In this document: piece by piece, positions 51,975 through 59,923 of the stretch | Layout of the letters: the number at the start of each line of letters is the position of its first letter | How positions within the stretch are numbered: the first letter of the stretch is position 1 | Assembly: GCF_944324995.1 (NCBI RefSeq) | Contig: NZ_CALUYL010000005.1 | Span: 1 to 64,000 of the forward strand | Direction of reading: 5' to 3' | Origin: an uncultured Mailhella sp. | Lineage (GTDB): Bacteria; Desulfobacterota; Desulfovibrionia; Desulfovibrionales; Desulfovibrionaceae | DNA: 64,000 bases | Translations under genes and position numbers: made by a program | Notes under the pieces: generated by a model | Told to the model about the DNA's origin: nothing | What the model saw: the letters and a program-made list of their open reading frames with translations, nothing else | The model's database searches: none

Positions 51975-53092
51975 TGCGCACCTCCTCCGACATTGATTTC
52001 AATATGCCAGGACTCGCCGTTGCTGTTGGTGCCGGTGCAGGACTTCTCGCCCTTCACGCACACCAGAGAAAACGGATGATAATTGTTGCCGTTCGGGCAC
52101 ACCATCTCGCTCATCTCGAACACCACCGTGTTGCCCGGGCCGTGCTTGGCCGCCACCGTGCCTTCGCAGGTCTGCGAGGGTTCGGTCACGTAGCTCGTGC
52201 CCCTGCCGTCCTCGCCGGGAAAGTTCAGACGCAGATTCACGTTCTCGTTGTTCTCGTTGGCCAGCACGCCGTCGGCCTTCATGTCGCCCTTCAAAAACGC
52301 AAACGACGTGTCCGGCGCAGGCTCGTCCTTCTGATTCATGAAGAACCACGCCGCAGCCGCAATCAGCAGCACCACGATCGCCGCCACAATGGGAAGCAGC
52401 TTCGACGACTTCTTTTCCGGCTCCTTCTTCACTTGCGGGGCAGGCGCAGGCTCCGGCTTCGGCGCAGGTTCCGGTTTCGGCTCGGGCGCGGGCTGCGGAG
52501 CAGGTTCCGGCTCGGGCTTCTCCTCCTCGGGCACGGCAAAGGGCATGGCCGCCGGCGTCGGCACAGGCGCGGGCTGCGTCTGCGCCTTGTCTTCGGCTAT
52601 GGTCTTCTCTATCTGCTTGATGAGCTTTCTGCCTTCCTCAACCACGCTGCTGTCGCCTTCGGAAAATCCCCAGCCCACCAGAACCGGCTTTCCGTTCACC
52701 GCGTACAGGTATTCGATTCCCGGCACAAGCACCGCTTTTTCCAGAATGTCCGCATAGTTGCGATACGTCTGACTCCGGGTTTCCGAACGCAGTCCCTCCG
52801 CGTAGTCGTGCAGAGACTCAAACATTTCCCGGAACCTTTGCAGCACCTGCTGCCGCTCCTCACGGGGAAGCTCCATCACGCGCACGGCCTTGCCTTCTTC
52901 GTCGGCATACCAGTCAATGGTGCGTCCGCCGTCCACAGGCTCGGCAAACAGCGACAGGTAATCCTCGCCAAGCTTGCCGTCGAGCTCCAGAATGCTCCGA
53001 ATCTGATGCAGCATTCTGTAAATATCGTTGCCGCCCACCTGCGCTACGGTCAGGCCGCTCCTCTCCGTTGTCGTGATGTAATTGTTTCCCAT
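51971..53092 (-). CDS. srfA: SrfA-like membrane protein
   Basis: A 373-residue protein. The N-terminal cytoplasmic domain has GRTIDWYADEEG, EERQQVLQRF and AVNGKPVLVGWGF, matching SrfA family patterns recalled from Salmonella. A Pro/Glu-rich linker (about residues 185-245, many PEPAP units) leads to one membrane helix (LLPIVAAIVVLLIAAAAWFFM). The C-terminal periplasmic domain (about 275-373) has two or more cysteines and resembles the triplicated domain of the adjacent protein. It is the expected inner-membrane anchor for SrfB/SrfC. Assignment to SrfA is by short motif and gene order. Confidence 0.7.
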   Translation of the reverse strand: MGNNYITTTERSGLTVAQVGGNDIYRMLHQIRSILELDGKLGEDYLSLFAEPVDGGRTIDWYADEEGKAVRVMELPREERQQVLQRFREMFESLHDYAEGLRSETRSQTYRNYADILEKAVLVPGIEYLYAVNGKPVLVGWGFSEGDSSVVEEGRKLIKQIEKTIAEDKAQTQPAPVPTPAAMPFAVPEEEKPEPEPAPQPAPEPKPEPAPKPEPAPAPQVKKEPEKKSSKLLPIVAAIVVLLIAAAAWFFMNQKDEPAPDTSFAFLKGDMKADGVLANENNENVNLRLNFPGEDGRGTSYVTEPSQTCEGTVAAKHGPGNTVVFEMSEMVCPNGNNYHPFSLVCVKGEKSCTGTNSNGESWHIEINVGGGAQ

Positions 53093-53149
53093 GACTCAAT
53101 CCTTAATGATGCGGGCCTGGCAGACGACCCTTTCTGCAATACGCCCAAA

Positions 53150-53176
53150 GTCCCGTCCGGTGTTCCGGACGGGACC
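53150..53176 (-). promoter_or_regulatory. Hairpin between the lipoprotein gene and srfA
   Basis: A GTCCCGTCCGG / CCGGACGGGAC stem with a 4-5 base loop lies in the 125-base gap between the two genes. The minus-strand T run after it is only three bases, so it more likely adjusts the dose of the lipoprotein relative to the rest than terminates fully. Confidence 0.55.
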
Positions 53177-53217
53177 ATAACGCCGCGCCTTTCGGCTTTC
53201 GGTTCCCGGAATCTCGA

Positions 53218-54036
53218 TCAGGCGAGCTTGCCAGCCACGCCGAAAAGCTGATCCACGGACGCCATCGCATCCTGATATTCCTTTTCGGTCTGGCCCTTGG
53301 CCTTGTTCACGCGGTTGGCGTCGTTCTGCACCTTGGTCTTCTGGCTGTTCGTCGCGGAACGGATCTTCTGCAGATCCTTCTTGGCCTGGCGCTGCTTGGC
53401 CTTGGCCAGCATCTGATCTTCCTGTTCCTGCTGCTTGATGAACGATTCACCGTCGGCAAGACGTTCGTCCATTCTGGTCTGGCTGCCGGCCCAGTAGGTA
53501 TTGATGTTCTCAATGCCGGCCTGGATTTCCTTCATGCGGGCAAGGAAGTCTTCCTTGGAAATCTTCTTCGCCTTGGCCGCCTTGCGCAGAGCCACGATCT
53601 GATCGCTGTAGCACTTGTAGGCTCTTTCCACGGACGCGCGTTCAATATCCCAGTCTCTGGCGTTCTCGCCGAGTATCTTCTGGTATTCCGCCAGACGTTC
53701 GTTTCTGTCGCTGATCTTGCTCAGGCGGGCCTGGAAAAAGCCCACCATGCCGCCGGCCACGGCTCCGGCCGCCGCACCAACCGCAGCGCCCTTCCAGTCG
53801 CCCTTGGCAATGCCGCCGATCACCGCGCCGCCGAGCGCGCCGAGCACCGCGCCCGTGGCCGCGCCCTTCACTTCCTGCGTGTTGTCCTGATCCTTGCACA
53901 GCTTGGCTATGGGATCATAGCACTCGGGATAATACTGCGCCTGAAAGACGGGAGCCGTCTGCTTGGGACCGCAGCCGACCAGAGAAAAGGTCAGCGCTAC
54001 AGACACAGCCCACACCAGGGCTTTGGACATTTTCAT
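53218..54036 (-). CDS. Glycine-zipper outer-membrane lipoprotein
   Basis: A 272-residue protein. The start at 54036 (MKMSKALVW) has GAGGAGG five bases upstream; a longer TTG-start frame is not needed. The lipobox is LVGC near residue 20. A glycine/alanine zipper (about 48-95: repeated AxGA, GGxxGG units) suggests membrane or oligomer packing. The rest is a charged helical region. It is the first gene of the 18 kb operon. Its place parallels TagQ, the outer-membrane lipoprotein of the TagQRST module, but sequence similarity to TagQ could not be tested. Confidence 0.7.
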   Translation of the reverse strand: MKMSKALVWAVSVALTFSLVGCGPKQTAPVFQAQYYPECYDPIAKLCKDQDNTQEVKGAATGAVLGALGGAVIGGIAKGDWKGAAVGAAAGAVAGGMVGFFQARLSKISDRNERLAEYQKILGENARDWDIERASVERAYKCYSDQIVALRKAAKAKKISKEDFLARMKEIQAGIENINTYWAGSQTRMDERLADGESFIKQQEQEDQMLAKAKQRQAKKDLQKIRSATNSQKTKVQNDANRVNKAKGQTEKEYQDAMASVDQLFGVAGKLA

Positions 54037-55236
54037 AAAAACCTCCTCAAAAACCAATCATTTAAACGCAAGAGCCCTGTCCCCCTGCGGAACAGAGCCC
54101 TACCGAACAAGCAGATCGCGCAGCGAGTCCTGCAGATGGCTTAAAAAACGAATTGCGGAGTTTTTTATAAGAAATCATATAATTCACCAATTTAATTATA
54201 TTAATGAAATATAAAAACATCTGATCCCTGCGAAATCCGCAAGTTTTCGGACCAACTGCCTTTTTATAATCCCTGCGAACAGAACCGGTCAAGAGGCAAC
54301 AGGATTTTTTTTCGGCATGCGACGCCGAACTGCATCCGATTTCCCCTGTTTTCTCCAAAGTATCAGAGATCATCCTCGTGCATTGCTCCTCAATGCAGAC
54401 AATATTCTGTCGCATCCCTGTCGGAATTTTAGCGGCATCTTTTGTTTATACATCATTAACATATTGATATAACAGTAAAAAATAATATCTGTACCACCTT
54501 TTCCGTCAGAAGAGGAAAAGCGCGCCCCGCAGCGTCGAACGCATATGCCCCTGCGTTTGTCTGCAACGACGCATCAAAAACAACGGCTGCGTCTTCTGTT
54601 TGCCTCGCCTGTCCGGGCGACCTCCGCAAGACGCCGACAAGACGTCCGGCCGTGCGGCAACGGCCGGTCTTGCCCGTTTCTGCCTCCCGAGCGAGCTGCG
54701 GCGTCATCGCCGCGCCGGGCGCTCCCTCCGCCCCTGCGACGCCTCACGCGCGCCCCGCTCCTGCCGCACACGCGGCTTCGTCCGCGAGCGCTTCGACCTG
54801 CGTTTTCCGAGAGCGCGGCTCGTCCCTTGCCGAGCCTCGAAACGCCCCGCCGTTTTTCGCAGACTCGCACGCTTCTGCCGCTCCGCCCCTCCGGCGGACG
54901 CCGGGCAGGTCGTAAGTCGGGGATTCCCGAAAGCCGCAGAGGCCGCCACGCCTTTCCACGAAAGTTTTCCGCAGGCGCGAAGGCATGCTTCGGGCGGAAC
55001 CGCTCGCCCGCTCCGAGAAAGGCGCTTTTCCACAGCCTCGGAAGCATTCCCCGCCGGATGATCGCCGCTGGGCCTTTGATTCGCGTTGTCCAAGCCCCCG
55101 GGGAGTTCTGCACCCTCCGTCCGCTCACAGGACGAACCGGCCTTCCTCGAAGGCGCACAACCTCATTCCGCGGCATTCCCATTTTTTCTTCCCCCCTGCT
55201 CTTGACATATTTCAACTTTTGTTGAACTGTTCACCC
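54037..55236. other. Divergent intergenic region between srf operon and arsR cluster
   Basis: About 1200 bases. From 54120 to 54500 it is strikingly AT-rich compared with the rest of the window and likely carries the srf operon promoter; an ATTATA (TATAAT on the minus strand) lies at 54195-54200, but no convincing -35 was found. From 54540 to 55190 it is GC-rich with mutually inconsistent open frames and no supported gene. The last 35 bases hold the arsR promoter. Confidence 0.5.
55203..55226 (+). promoter_or_regulatory. ArsR-type operator and promoter
   Basis: TTGACA (-35, 55203-55208) abuts the perfect inverted repeat TTCAACTTTTGTTGAA (55211-55226), ten bases before the ArsR start. TTCAA half-sites recur upstream of the permease gene (TTTCAATAGTTCAAC, about 55615-55629), suggesting that the ArsR protein controls both. 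Confidence 0.75.
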
Positions 55237-55587
55237 ATGGAAAGCAAAAGCGCCAGCAAAATCTTTGAAGCCCTCTCGTCGGACGTGCGTCTCGACGTGT
55301 TCCGTCTGCTCGTGAAAAACGCGCCCGACGGTCTTGTGGCCGGCGACATTTCGCGGCTTCTGGACATTCCCGCCACCAACCTGTCCTTCCACCTGAAGGC
55401 GCTGGTGCAGAGCGGGCTCGTCACCGTGGAACGCGAAGGCCGTTACATGCGCTACAAGGCTTCCATCCCGCTCATGCTGGACATCATTGCCTACCTCACT
55501 TCGGAATGCTGTTCCGACAATCCGGAGTGCTGCCGCAAGTTCCGCAGGGAAAGTCACGTCGATCCCTGCTTTCTGCCCGAACGCTGA
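55237..55587 (+). CDS. ArsR/SmtB-family metal(loid)-responsive repressor
   Basis: A 116-residue winged-helix repressor. The start at 55237 (MESKSASKIFEALSS) follows the operator; there is no strong Shine-Dalgarno and the transcript may be nearly leaderless. Helix-turn-helix residues are in RLLDIPATNLSFHLKALVQSGLV and the wing in VEREGRYMRYKAS. The C terminus carries a cluster of cysteines (ECCSDNPECC), a plausible arsenic-sensing site. It is autoregulated by inference from the TTCAAC/GTTGAA palindrome. Confidence 0.88.
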   Translation: MESKSASKIFEALSSDVRLDVFRLLVKNAPDGLVAGDISRLLDIPATNLSFHLKALVQSGLVTVEREGRYMRYKASIPLMLDIIAYLTSECCSDNPECCRKFRRESHVDPCFLPER

Positions 55588-55655
55588 GGGTCCGCCCTTC
55601 TTTCGCGCAGTATATTTCAATAGTTCAACAAGTATCATTTAAAGGAGCTTTTTCC

Positions 55656-56741
55656 ATGCGTATGACAGACGGCCGCGAGCCTGAACGCGGCACGGACGAC
55701 AAGGAAGAAAAACGCTGGCTTCTGCGCTACGGCGCGACGATTGTTGTGCTGGCGGCGCTGTGGTGGACGGCCTATTCCTGCATTCAGAATGCGGCGGCAT
55801 GGATCGTGTACGATGCTCTCGGCCTTGCGCGCGAGTCGCACCTCGGCGCGTCGCTGGAATTTTTCCTTTACGACACGGTGAAGATTCTGCTTCTGCTCGT
55901 CGCGCTCATCTATGTGATTTCCTGGCTGCGTGCCGCCCTCAACGCCGAGCGCGTGCGCGACTTTCTGGCGGGCAAGAAGCGCGGCATAGGCTACGCGCTC
56001 GGCGCCATGTTCGGCGCCGTCACGCCGTTCTGCTCCTGCTCCAGCGTGCCGCTCTTTCTCGGCTTCACCACGGCGGGCATTCCCATAGGCATCACCATGT
56101 CGTTTCTCATCACCTCGCCCATCATCAATGAGATCGCCGTGGTGCTGCTCTGGGGCCTGCTCGGCTGGAAGTTCACCGTGGTGTACGTGGCCGCAGGGCT
56201 TGCCGCAGGCATGATCGGCGGGCTCTTCATGGATTCCATCCGGGCCGGGCGCTGGCTCCAGCCCTTCGTGCTCGACGCCATGAAAACGCCCGTCATTCCC
56301 CTTTCGGGCGGAAGAAAACGGCTGACCGTGCGTGCGCGGCATACGTTCGCCCTCGGAGAAATGATCTCCATTTTCCGCCGCGTCTGGAAATGGGTCATCG
56401 TGGGCGTGGCAATCGGCGCAGCCCTGCACGGCCTCGTGCCCGCCAACTGGTTCGCCGAAAACCTCGGCGCGGGAGAGTGGTGGACCGTGCCCGCCGCCGT
56501 CATCGTGGGCATTCCCCTCTACTCCAACGTCACCGGCATCGTGCCCGTCATGGAAGGCCTGCTCACCAAGGGCATGCCCATAGGCACCACCATGGCCTTC
56601 TGCATGTCCGCCGTCGCCGCCAGCATCCCCGAAGTCGTCATGCTCAGACAGATCATGACCGCAAAACTCCAGGCCGCCTTCATCGGCTACCTGTGGGTGG
56701 TTTTCACCCTCACCGGCTGGCTCCTCAACGCGCTGTTCTAA
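55656..56741 (+). CDS. Permease of the ArsP/DUF318 (CSCS-motif) family
   Basis: A 361-residue inner-membrane protein with about eight hydrophobic segments and two inverted halves. The conserved PFCSCSSVPLFLG motif and the LITSPIINEIAV segment identify the ArsP/UPF0718 permease family, members of which export trivalent organoarsenicals; others are uncharacterised. The start at 55656 has AAGGAGC seven bases upstream. TTCAA half-sites precede it. Hairpin repeat copy E follows 10 bases after the stop and may act as a terminator or attenuator before the downstream redox genes. Confidence 0.82.
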   Translation: MRMTDGREPERGTDDKEEKRWLLRYGATIVVLAALWWTAYSCIQNAAAWIVYDALGLARESHLGASLEFFLYDTVKILLLLVALIYVISWLRAALNAERVRDFLAGKKRGIGYALGAMFGAVTPFCSCSSVPLFLGFTTAGIPIGITMSFLITSPIINEIAVVLLWGLLGWKFTVVYVAAGLAAGMIGGLFMDSIRAGRWLQPFVLDAMKTPVIPLSGGRKRLTVRARHTFALGEMISIFRRVWKWVIVGVAIGAALHGLVPANWFAENLGAGEWWTVPAAVIVGIPLYSNVTGIVPVMEGLLTKGMPIGTTMAFCMSAVAASIPEVVMLRQIMTAKLQAAFIGYLWVVFTLTGWLLNALF

Positions 56742-56751
56742 GAGAGAGTTT

Positions 56752-56836
56752 GCGGGGGAAGGGAGAGCCCCCTTTTTCAAAAGGGGCTCTCCCTTCCCCC
56801 GCGCCCCCATCCCTCTTCCCCAAAACTTTTCATTTC
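56752..56836 (+). repeat. Hairpin repeat family 1, copy E
   Basis: Outer stem GCGGGGGAAGGGAGAGCC / GGCTCTCCCTTCCCCCGC with an inner CCCTTTTT / AAAAGGG arm, then the conserved tail GCCCCCATCCCTC and AAAACTTTTCATTT. It sits between the permease gene and the thioredoxin-like gene. Confidence 0.85.
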
Positions 56837-57025
56837 TGCCGTCAGGCTTCGCCTGCCGTCAGCCGAAGCGCAGCTACCGAGCAAAATTTCGGAGAAAGTC
56901 GATCAATGAGGCACTGAGAAACGTGCAAAGAAGCCTCGAAACTTTCCCCGGCACTCTCTGCCCCCCGTTTCTTCCCTGCCGCGCCCTTTGCGGACGCGGC
57001 TACAAACTCCCATAAAGAGGTTGCC

Positions 57026-57274
57026 ATGATCATCAAAGTTTTCGGCCCCGGCTGCTCCAAGTGCAAAGAAACCGAACACATCGTCCGCGAGGCCGTGGAA
57101 GCCTCCGGCATGCCCGCCGACGTGGAAAAGGTGTCCGACCTGCGCGACATGATGGCCGCAGGCGTTCTTTCCACCCCCGCCGTTTCCATCGACGGCGCGC
57201 TCGTCTGCTCCGGCCGTGTGCCCTCCAGAGAAGAAGTCGTCTCCTGGATCATGACCGCAGCGGAAAAGGCATAA
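57026..57274 (+). CDS. Thioredoxin-family small redox protein
   Basis: An 82-residue protein of the MTH895 / TIGR00412 type. The redox motif is GCSKC (residues 9-13), followed by VEASGMPADVEKVSDLRDMMAAGVLSTPAVSIDG, where the cis-Pro lies in STPAV. Such proteins often accompany ArsP-like permeases, where they may deliver reducing power or thiol-bound metalloid. The start at 57026 has AAAGAGG nine bases upstream. It may be cotranscribed with the arsC-like gene 240 bases downstream. Confidence 0.83.
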   Translation: MIIKVFGPGCSKCKETEHIVREAVEASGMPADVEKVSDLRDMMAAGVLSTPAVSIDGALVCSGRVPSREEVVSWIMTAAEKA

Positions 57275-57512
57275 CTGTTCTGCGGGGAAAGACGAACCGG
57301 TTCCGCCTTTCCCCGCCGGGCAGGAAAAGTCCGCGCCGAAGCGGCGCGAATCTCCGCCCCGACCCGTCGGCCCTCGCCACGCGTCCGCCTCCGCTTCCGG
57401 CAGTTTTTCCGAAGGGCTGCCGCCTCTCCGACCGGCAATGTCGTCAGACACTAAAGCGGCAAGGCTGCGCCGTCCGGCAGAGGCATCCCTCCCGTTCAGC
57501 ACAGAGCACCGC

Positions 57513-57950
57513 ATGAAAAAACGCATTCTCTTTCTCTGTACCGGCAACAGCTGCCGCAGTCAGATGGCCGAAGCCCTCGCCCGTCTTCTTCTGCCCTCGC
57601 TCGAAGCCTTTTCCGCCGGCTCCGCCCCGGCGCAGTGCATTGATCCGATGGCCCGGGAAGTCATGGCGGAACTGGGAGCGGATCTTTCCCGACAAAAGCC
57701 GAAGGGCATCGACGAGCTGCCCGCCGCGGACTTCGACCTGATCGTCACGCTCTGCGGCAACGCCCGGGAAAGCTGTCCCGTTTTTCCCGGGGGAGACATG
57801 ATCGTTCACCGGGGCTTCGACGATCCTCCTGCGCTGATCGGAAAAGCCGGCAGTCGTGAGGAAGCGCTGACGGTCTACCGCAGGGTACGCGACGAAATCG
57901 CCCTTTTTCTCCGCTCATTTCCCGACAATTTTCCCTTTCTTTTCCGCTGA
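57513..57950 (+). CDS. arsC: Arsenate reductase (thioredoxin-type, low-MW phosphatase fold)
   Basis: A 145-residue protein with the low-molecular-weight phosphatase P-loop FLCTGNSCRSQMAEAL; the first Cys is the nucleophile (C10). VTLCGNARESCPVFPG supplies the two resolving cysteines characteristic of thioredoxin-coupled ArsC. Length and motif order match arsenate reductase rather than protein tyrosine phosphatases. The start is chosen at MKKRILFL. It lies between two thioredoxin-type genes, consistent with dithiol recycling. The C terminus (SFPDNFPFLFR) is slightly longer than usual. Confidence 0.88.
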   Translation: MKKRILFLCTGNSCRSQMAEALARLLLPSLEAFSAGSAPAQCIDPMAREVMAELGADLSRQKPKGIDELPAADFDLIVTLCGNARESCPVFPGGDMIVHRGFDDPPALIGKAGSREEALTVYRRVRDEIALFLRSFPDNFPFLFR

Positions 57951-57976
57951 TCTTCAACGCTTCGGCAGGACTTCCC

Positions 57977-58357
57977 ATGTTCAGACGCCTTTTTCTCTCC
58001 GTTTTTTCCGTTTTTCTGCTGTACTCTTCCCCCGTCTGCGCCGGGGAGGTTCCCGTGCCCGGCAGGGTCACCATGGTCGACATCGGAGCAGGTACCTGCA
58101 TTCCCTGCAAAATGATGGCTCCCGTGATTGAAAAGGTGAAGGGACTTTACGAAGGCCGGGCTGAAATCGTCTTCATCGACATGCGGAAGGATCGTGAAGC
58201 GCCCGAGAAATTCGGCATCAGCGCCATTCCCACGCAGATATTCTATGACGGCAGCGGCAGAGAGCGTTCCAGACACGTCGGCTTTCTGGATGAAGCGGGC
58301 ATACGGAAGATCCTGGACGCCCTGCTTTCGGAAGCCGACGGTGCTTCCGCGCGCTGA
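57977..58357 (+). CDS. Periplasmic thioredoxin-like protein
   Basis: A 126-residue thioredoxin with an N-terminal signal or anchor segment (MFRRLFLSVFSVFLLYSSPVCAG). The active site is CIPC (in GAGTCIPCKMMAPVIEKVK), followed by FGISAIPTQIFYDGSGRE with the cis-Pro. It faces the periplasm and is probably reduced by the CcdA-like membrane protein encoded 24 bases downstream. A role in arsenate or cytochrome thiol chemistry is an inference. Confidence 0.83.
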   Translation: MFRRLFLSVFSVFLLYSSPVCAGEVPVPGRVTMVDIGAGTCIPCKMMAPVIEKVKGLYEGRAEIVFIDMRKDREAPEKFGISAIPTQIFYDGSGRERSRHVGFLDEAGIRKILDALLSEADGASAR

Positions 58358-58381
58358 CGCTCGGCAGGAACGGTTCTTGCG

Positions 58382-59099
58382 ATGTTCAACGACTTTCTCC
58401 TTACCATCAACATGTGGATGGCCGACTCACTCGGCTACGCGCTCGTCGGCTGCTTTCTCTGGGGCGTGGTGAGCGTGCTGTTCAGCCCTTGTCACCTGGC
58501 GTCGATTCCCCTCATGACCGGGTACGTGGCCGGACAGGAACGCTCTCTCAGGAATGGAAGCCGGGACCTACGCCGTCGTGTTCAGCGCGGGACTGTTTCT
58601 GTCCATCGCCGTCGTGGGGCTTGCCTGTTCCATGCTCGGGCGCATGCTGGGCGACGTGCCCCCGCTGTGGGGCCTGCCTGTGGGCGCGCTGCTCGTGTGG
58701 CTCGGCCTCGACCTCATGGGCGTGACGGCGTGCCGCCTTCCGGGCAAGGGCCTCGGGCGCTTCTCCCTGCGCGGCTACCGGGGAGCGTTCGTGCTCGGAG
58801 GCACCTACGGCATACTTTCCGGCGCATGCACCTTCGGCTTCATCGCGCCCATTCTCGCCATCATCACCATGCAGCAGCGCGTGGCCGAAGGACTCATGCT
58901 CATTGTCGTCTTTGCCGCCGGGCACTGCCTGCCCATCGCCCTCGCGGGGAGTTCCGTGGCGCTCTGTCAGCGCCTCGTGGAATCGAGAGGCATGCGTACC
59001 GCCTCCGCATGGGGCCGCCGTGCCGCCGGACTTCTCGTTGTGGCCGTGGGCCTCTACTTTCTTGCAACGGCGGTGGCGGGCATGCCGGGAATGAACTGA
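58382..59099 (+). pseudogene. CcdA-like thiol:disulfide transmembrane protein, frameshifted
   Basis: The N-terminal part (58382 to about 58555) reads MFNDFLLTINMWMAD ... FSPCHLASIPLMTGYVAGQERSL, with the CcdA-type PC motif; the downstream part continues in another frame from GMEAGTYAVVFSAGLFLSIAV to the end at 59099, with SGACTFGFIAPILA (the second Cys motif). The shift falls in CGCTCTCTCAGG (58541-58552): adding one TC unit restores an unbroken protein of about 239 residues, giving ERSLSGMEAG. This may be a real loss, a slippage-driven on/off switch, a reinitiation at ATG 58554, or a sequence error. Confidence 0.8.
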
Positions 59100-59443
59100 C
59101 GCCGCCTTGCATGCCGCCGGGGCGAGAATGCCTCCCGTGCAGGGGCAGGACGTCTGCCCGTGCCCGCCCTCGCCCATAGCTTAGGGCATAATCTTCCCGT
59201 TCACCCTGTCCTGCCTGTCCGGCGAAGCCGGGAGGCAGGATCAGGGGGACACGGGGGGGGGCTTGTCCCGACTTTGTCGGGGAATTATTTCTGACTTTGC
59301 AGCTCTCCCGAAAAACACCCAAGCCCGTTTGCGCAAGACACTCTGTACGAGCTGCCTCACTTGTACGACGGCGGCTGCGTTTAACGCCGGAAGTGAATTC
59401 CGGCTGCTTGCTGCCGTCGGCGCGGGCTCTTGATGTCGCCCGC

Positions 59444-59784
59444 GGACCCCAGAGCGTTGAGAGAACACTTTTCGGTTTACCTTTGCGGCATTCAGTATCC
59501 CCCCAAAAAACATCTGGAAATCTCTTCCTTTGACACGACTGTCCGGCGCAGGCCGGACAGGAGTCGGCCACCGCAGGTGGGTCCGACAGGACACACCTGC
59601 ACTGAGACCGCAGACCGAACAGTGACTGCCAAGCACACCAAGCCCGGCGTCACTGCCTTTCCGCACTCCCGCCCGTTCTCAGAAACGCTCCATGCCTTCC
59701 CTTCGGCGCCTGCCGAACCGGCGAAGCCGGGAGGCAGAATCAGGGGGGCGCGGGGGGAATTATTTCCCCCGCATGCCTTTCCTG
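59444..59784 (+). repeat. Long dispersed repeat family 2, copy 3
   Basis: Same blocks and order as 12477-12833: AGAGCGTTGAGAGA, CCCCCCAAAAAACATCTGG, CGACTGTCCGGCGCAGGCCG, GTCGGCCACCGCAGGTGG, GACACACCTGCACTG, and ending AATCAGGGGGGCGCGGGGGG with AATTATTTCCCCCGC. This copy lacks the extra inner hairpin of copy 1 in its 3' block, but the partial copy just upstream (59211-59290) has it. Confidence 0.75.
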
Positions 59785-59807
59785 CCTTTTCTGCCTTTCC
59801 TGCCTTT

Positions 59808-59866
59808 AAAAAAGTCGCCCCGCTCTTCGGGCTTCCTGTCAGGAGCAGGAGCCTTGGGAGCGGGGC
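59808..59866 (-). terminator. Terminator of the alaA-type gene
   Basis: On the minus strand a GCCCCGCTC / GAGCGGGGC stem with an internal GCTCCTG / CAGGAGC arm is followed by GACTTTTTTAAA. It lies about 60 bases after the aminotransferase stop. Confidence 0.75.
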
Positions 59867-59923
59867 TTGTTTCAAGGATGGCCACAGCCGCCCGCGTGGA
59901 GAGCGTCGGCCGGGCGGACGCGC

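Larger units (their letters stand above)
59100..59923. other. Intergenic repeat region, no gene supported
   Basis: Contains a partial copy of the 3' block of repeat family 2 (about 59211-59290), the complete copy 3 (59444-59784), and the terminator of the minus-strand aminotransferase (59808-59866). The G-rich or C-rich open frames are not supported as genes. Confidence 0.65.

Noticed and set aside
44601..52079. A 2492-codon open frame antisense to srfC, srfB and the Ala-rich protein
   Set aside because: It mirrors GC-rich codons of the real genes on the other strand, has no domain, and ignores the strong ribosome sites and overlaps of the minus-strand operon.
36113..54036. A type VI secretion locus
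   Set aside because: TagR/S/T-like and vWA genes are present, but no TssB/C, Hcp, VgrG, ClpV or TssM-type gene was seen in the window.
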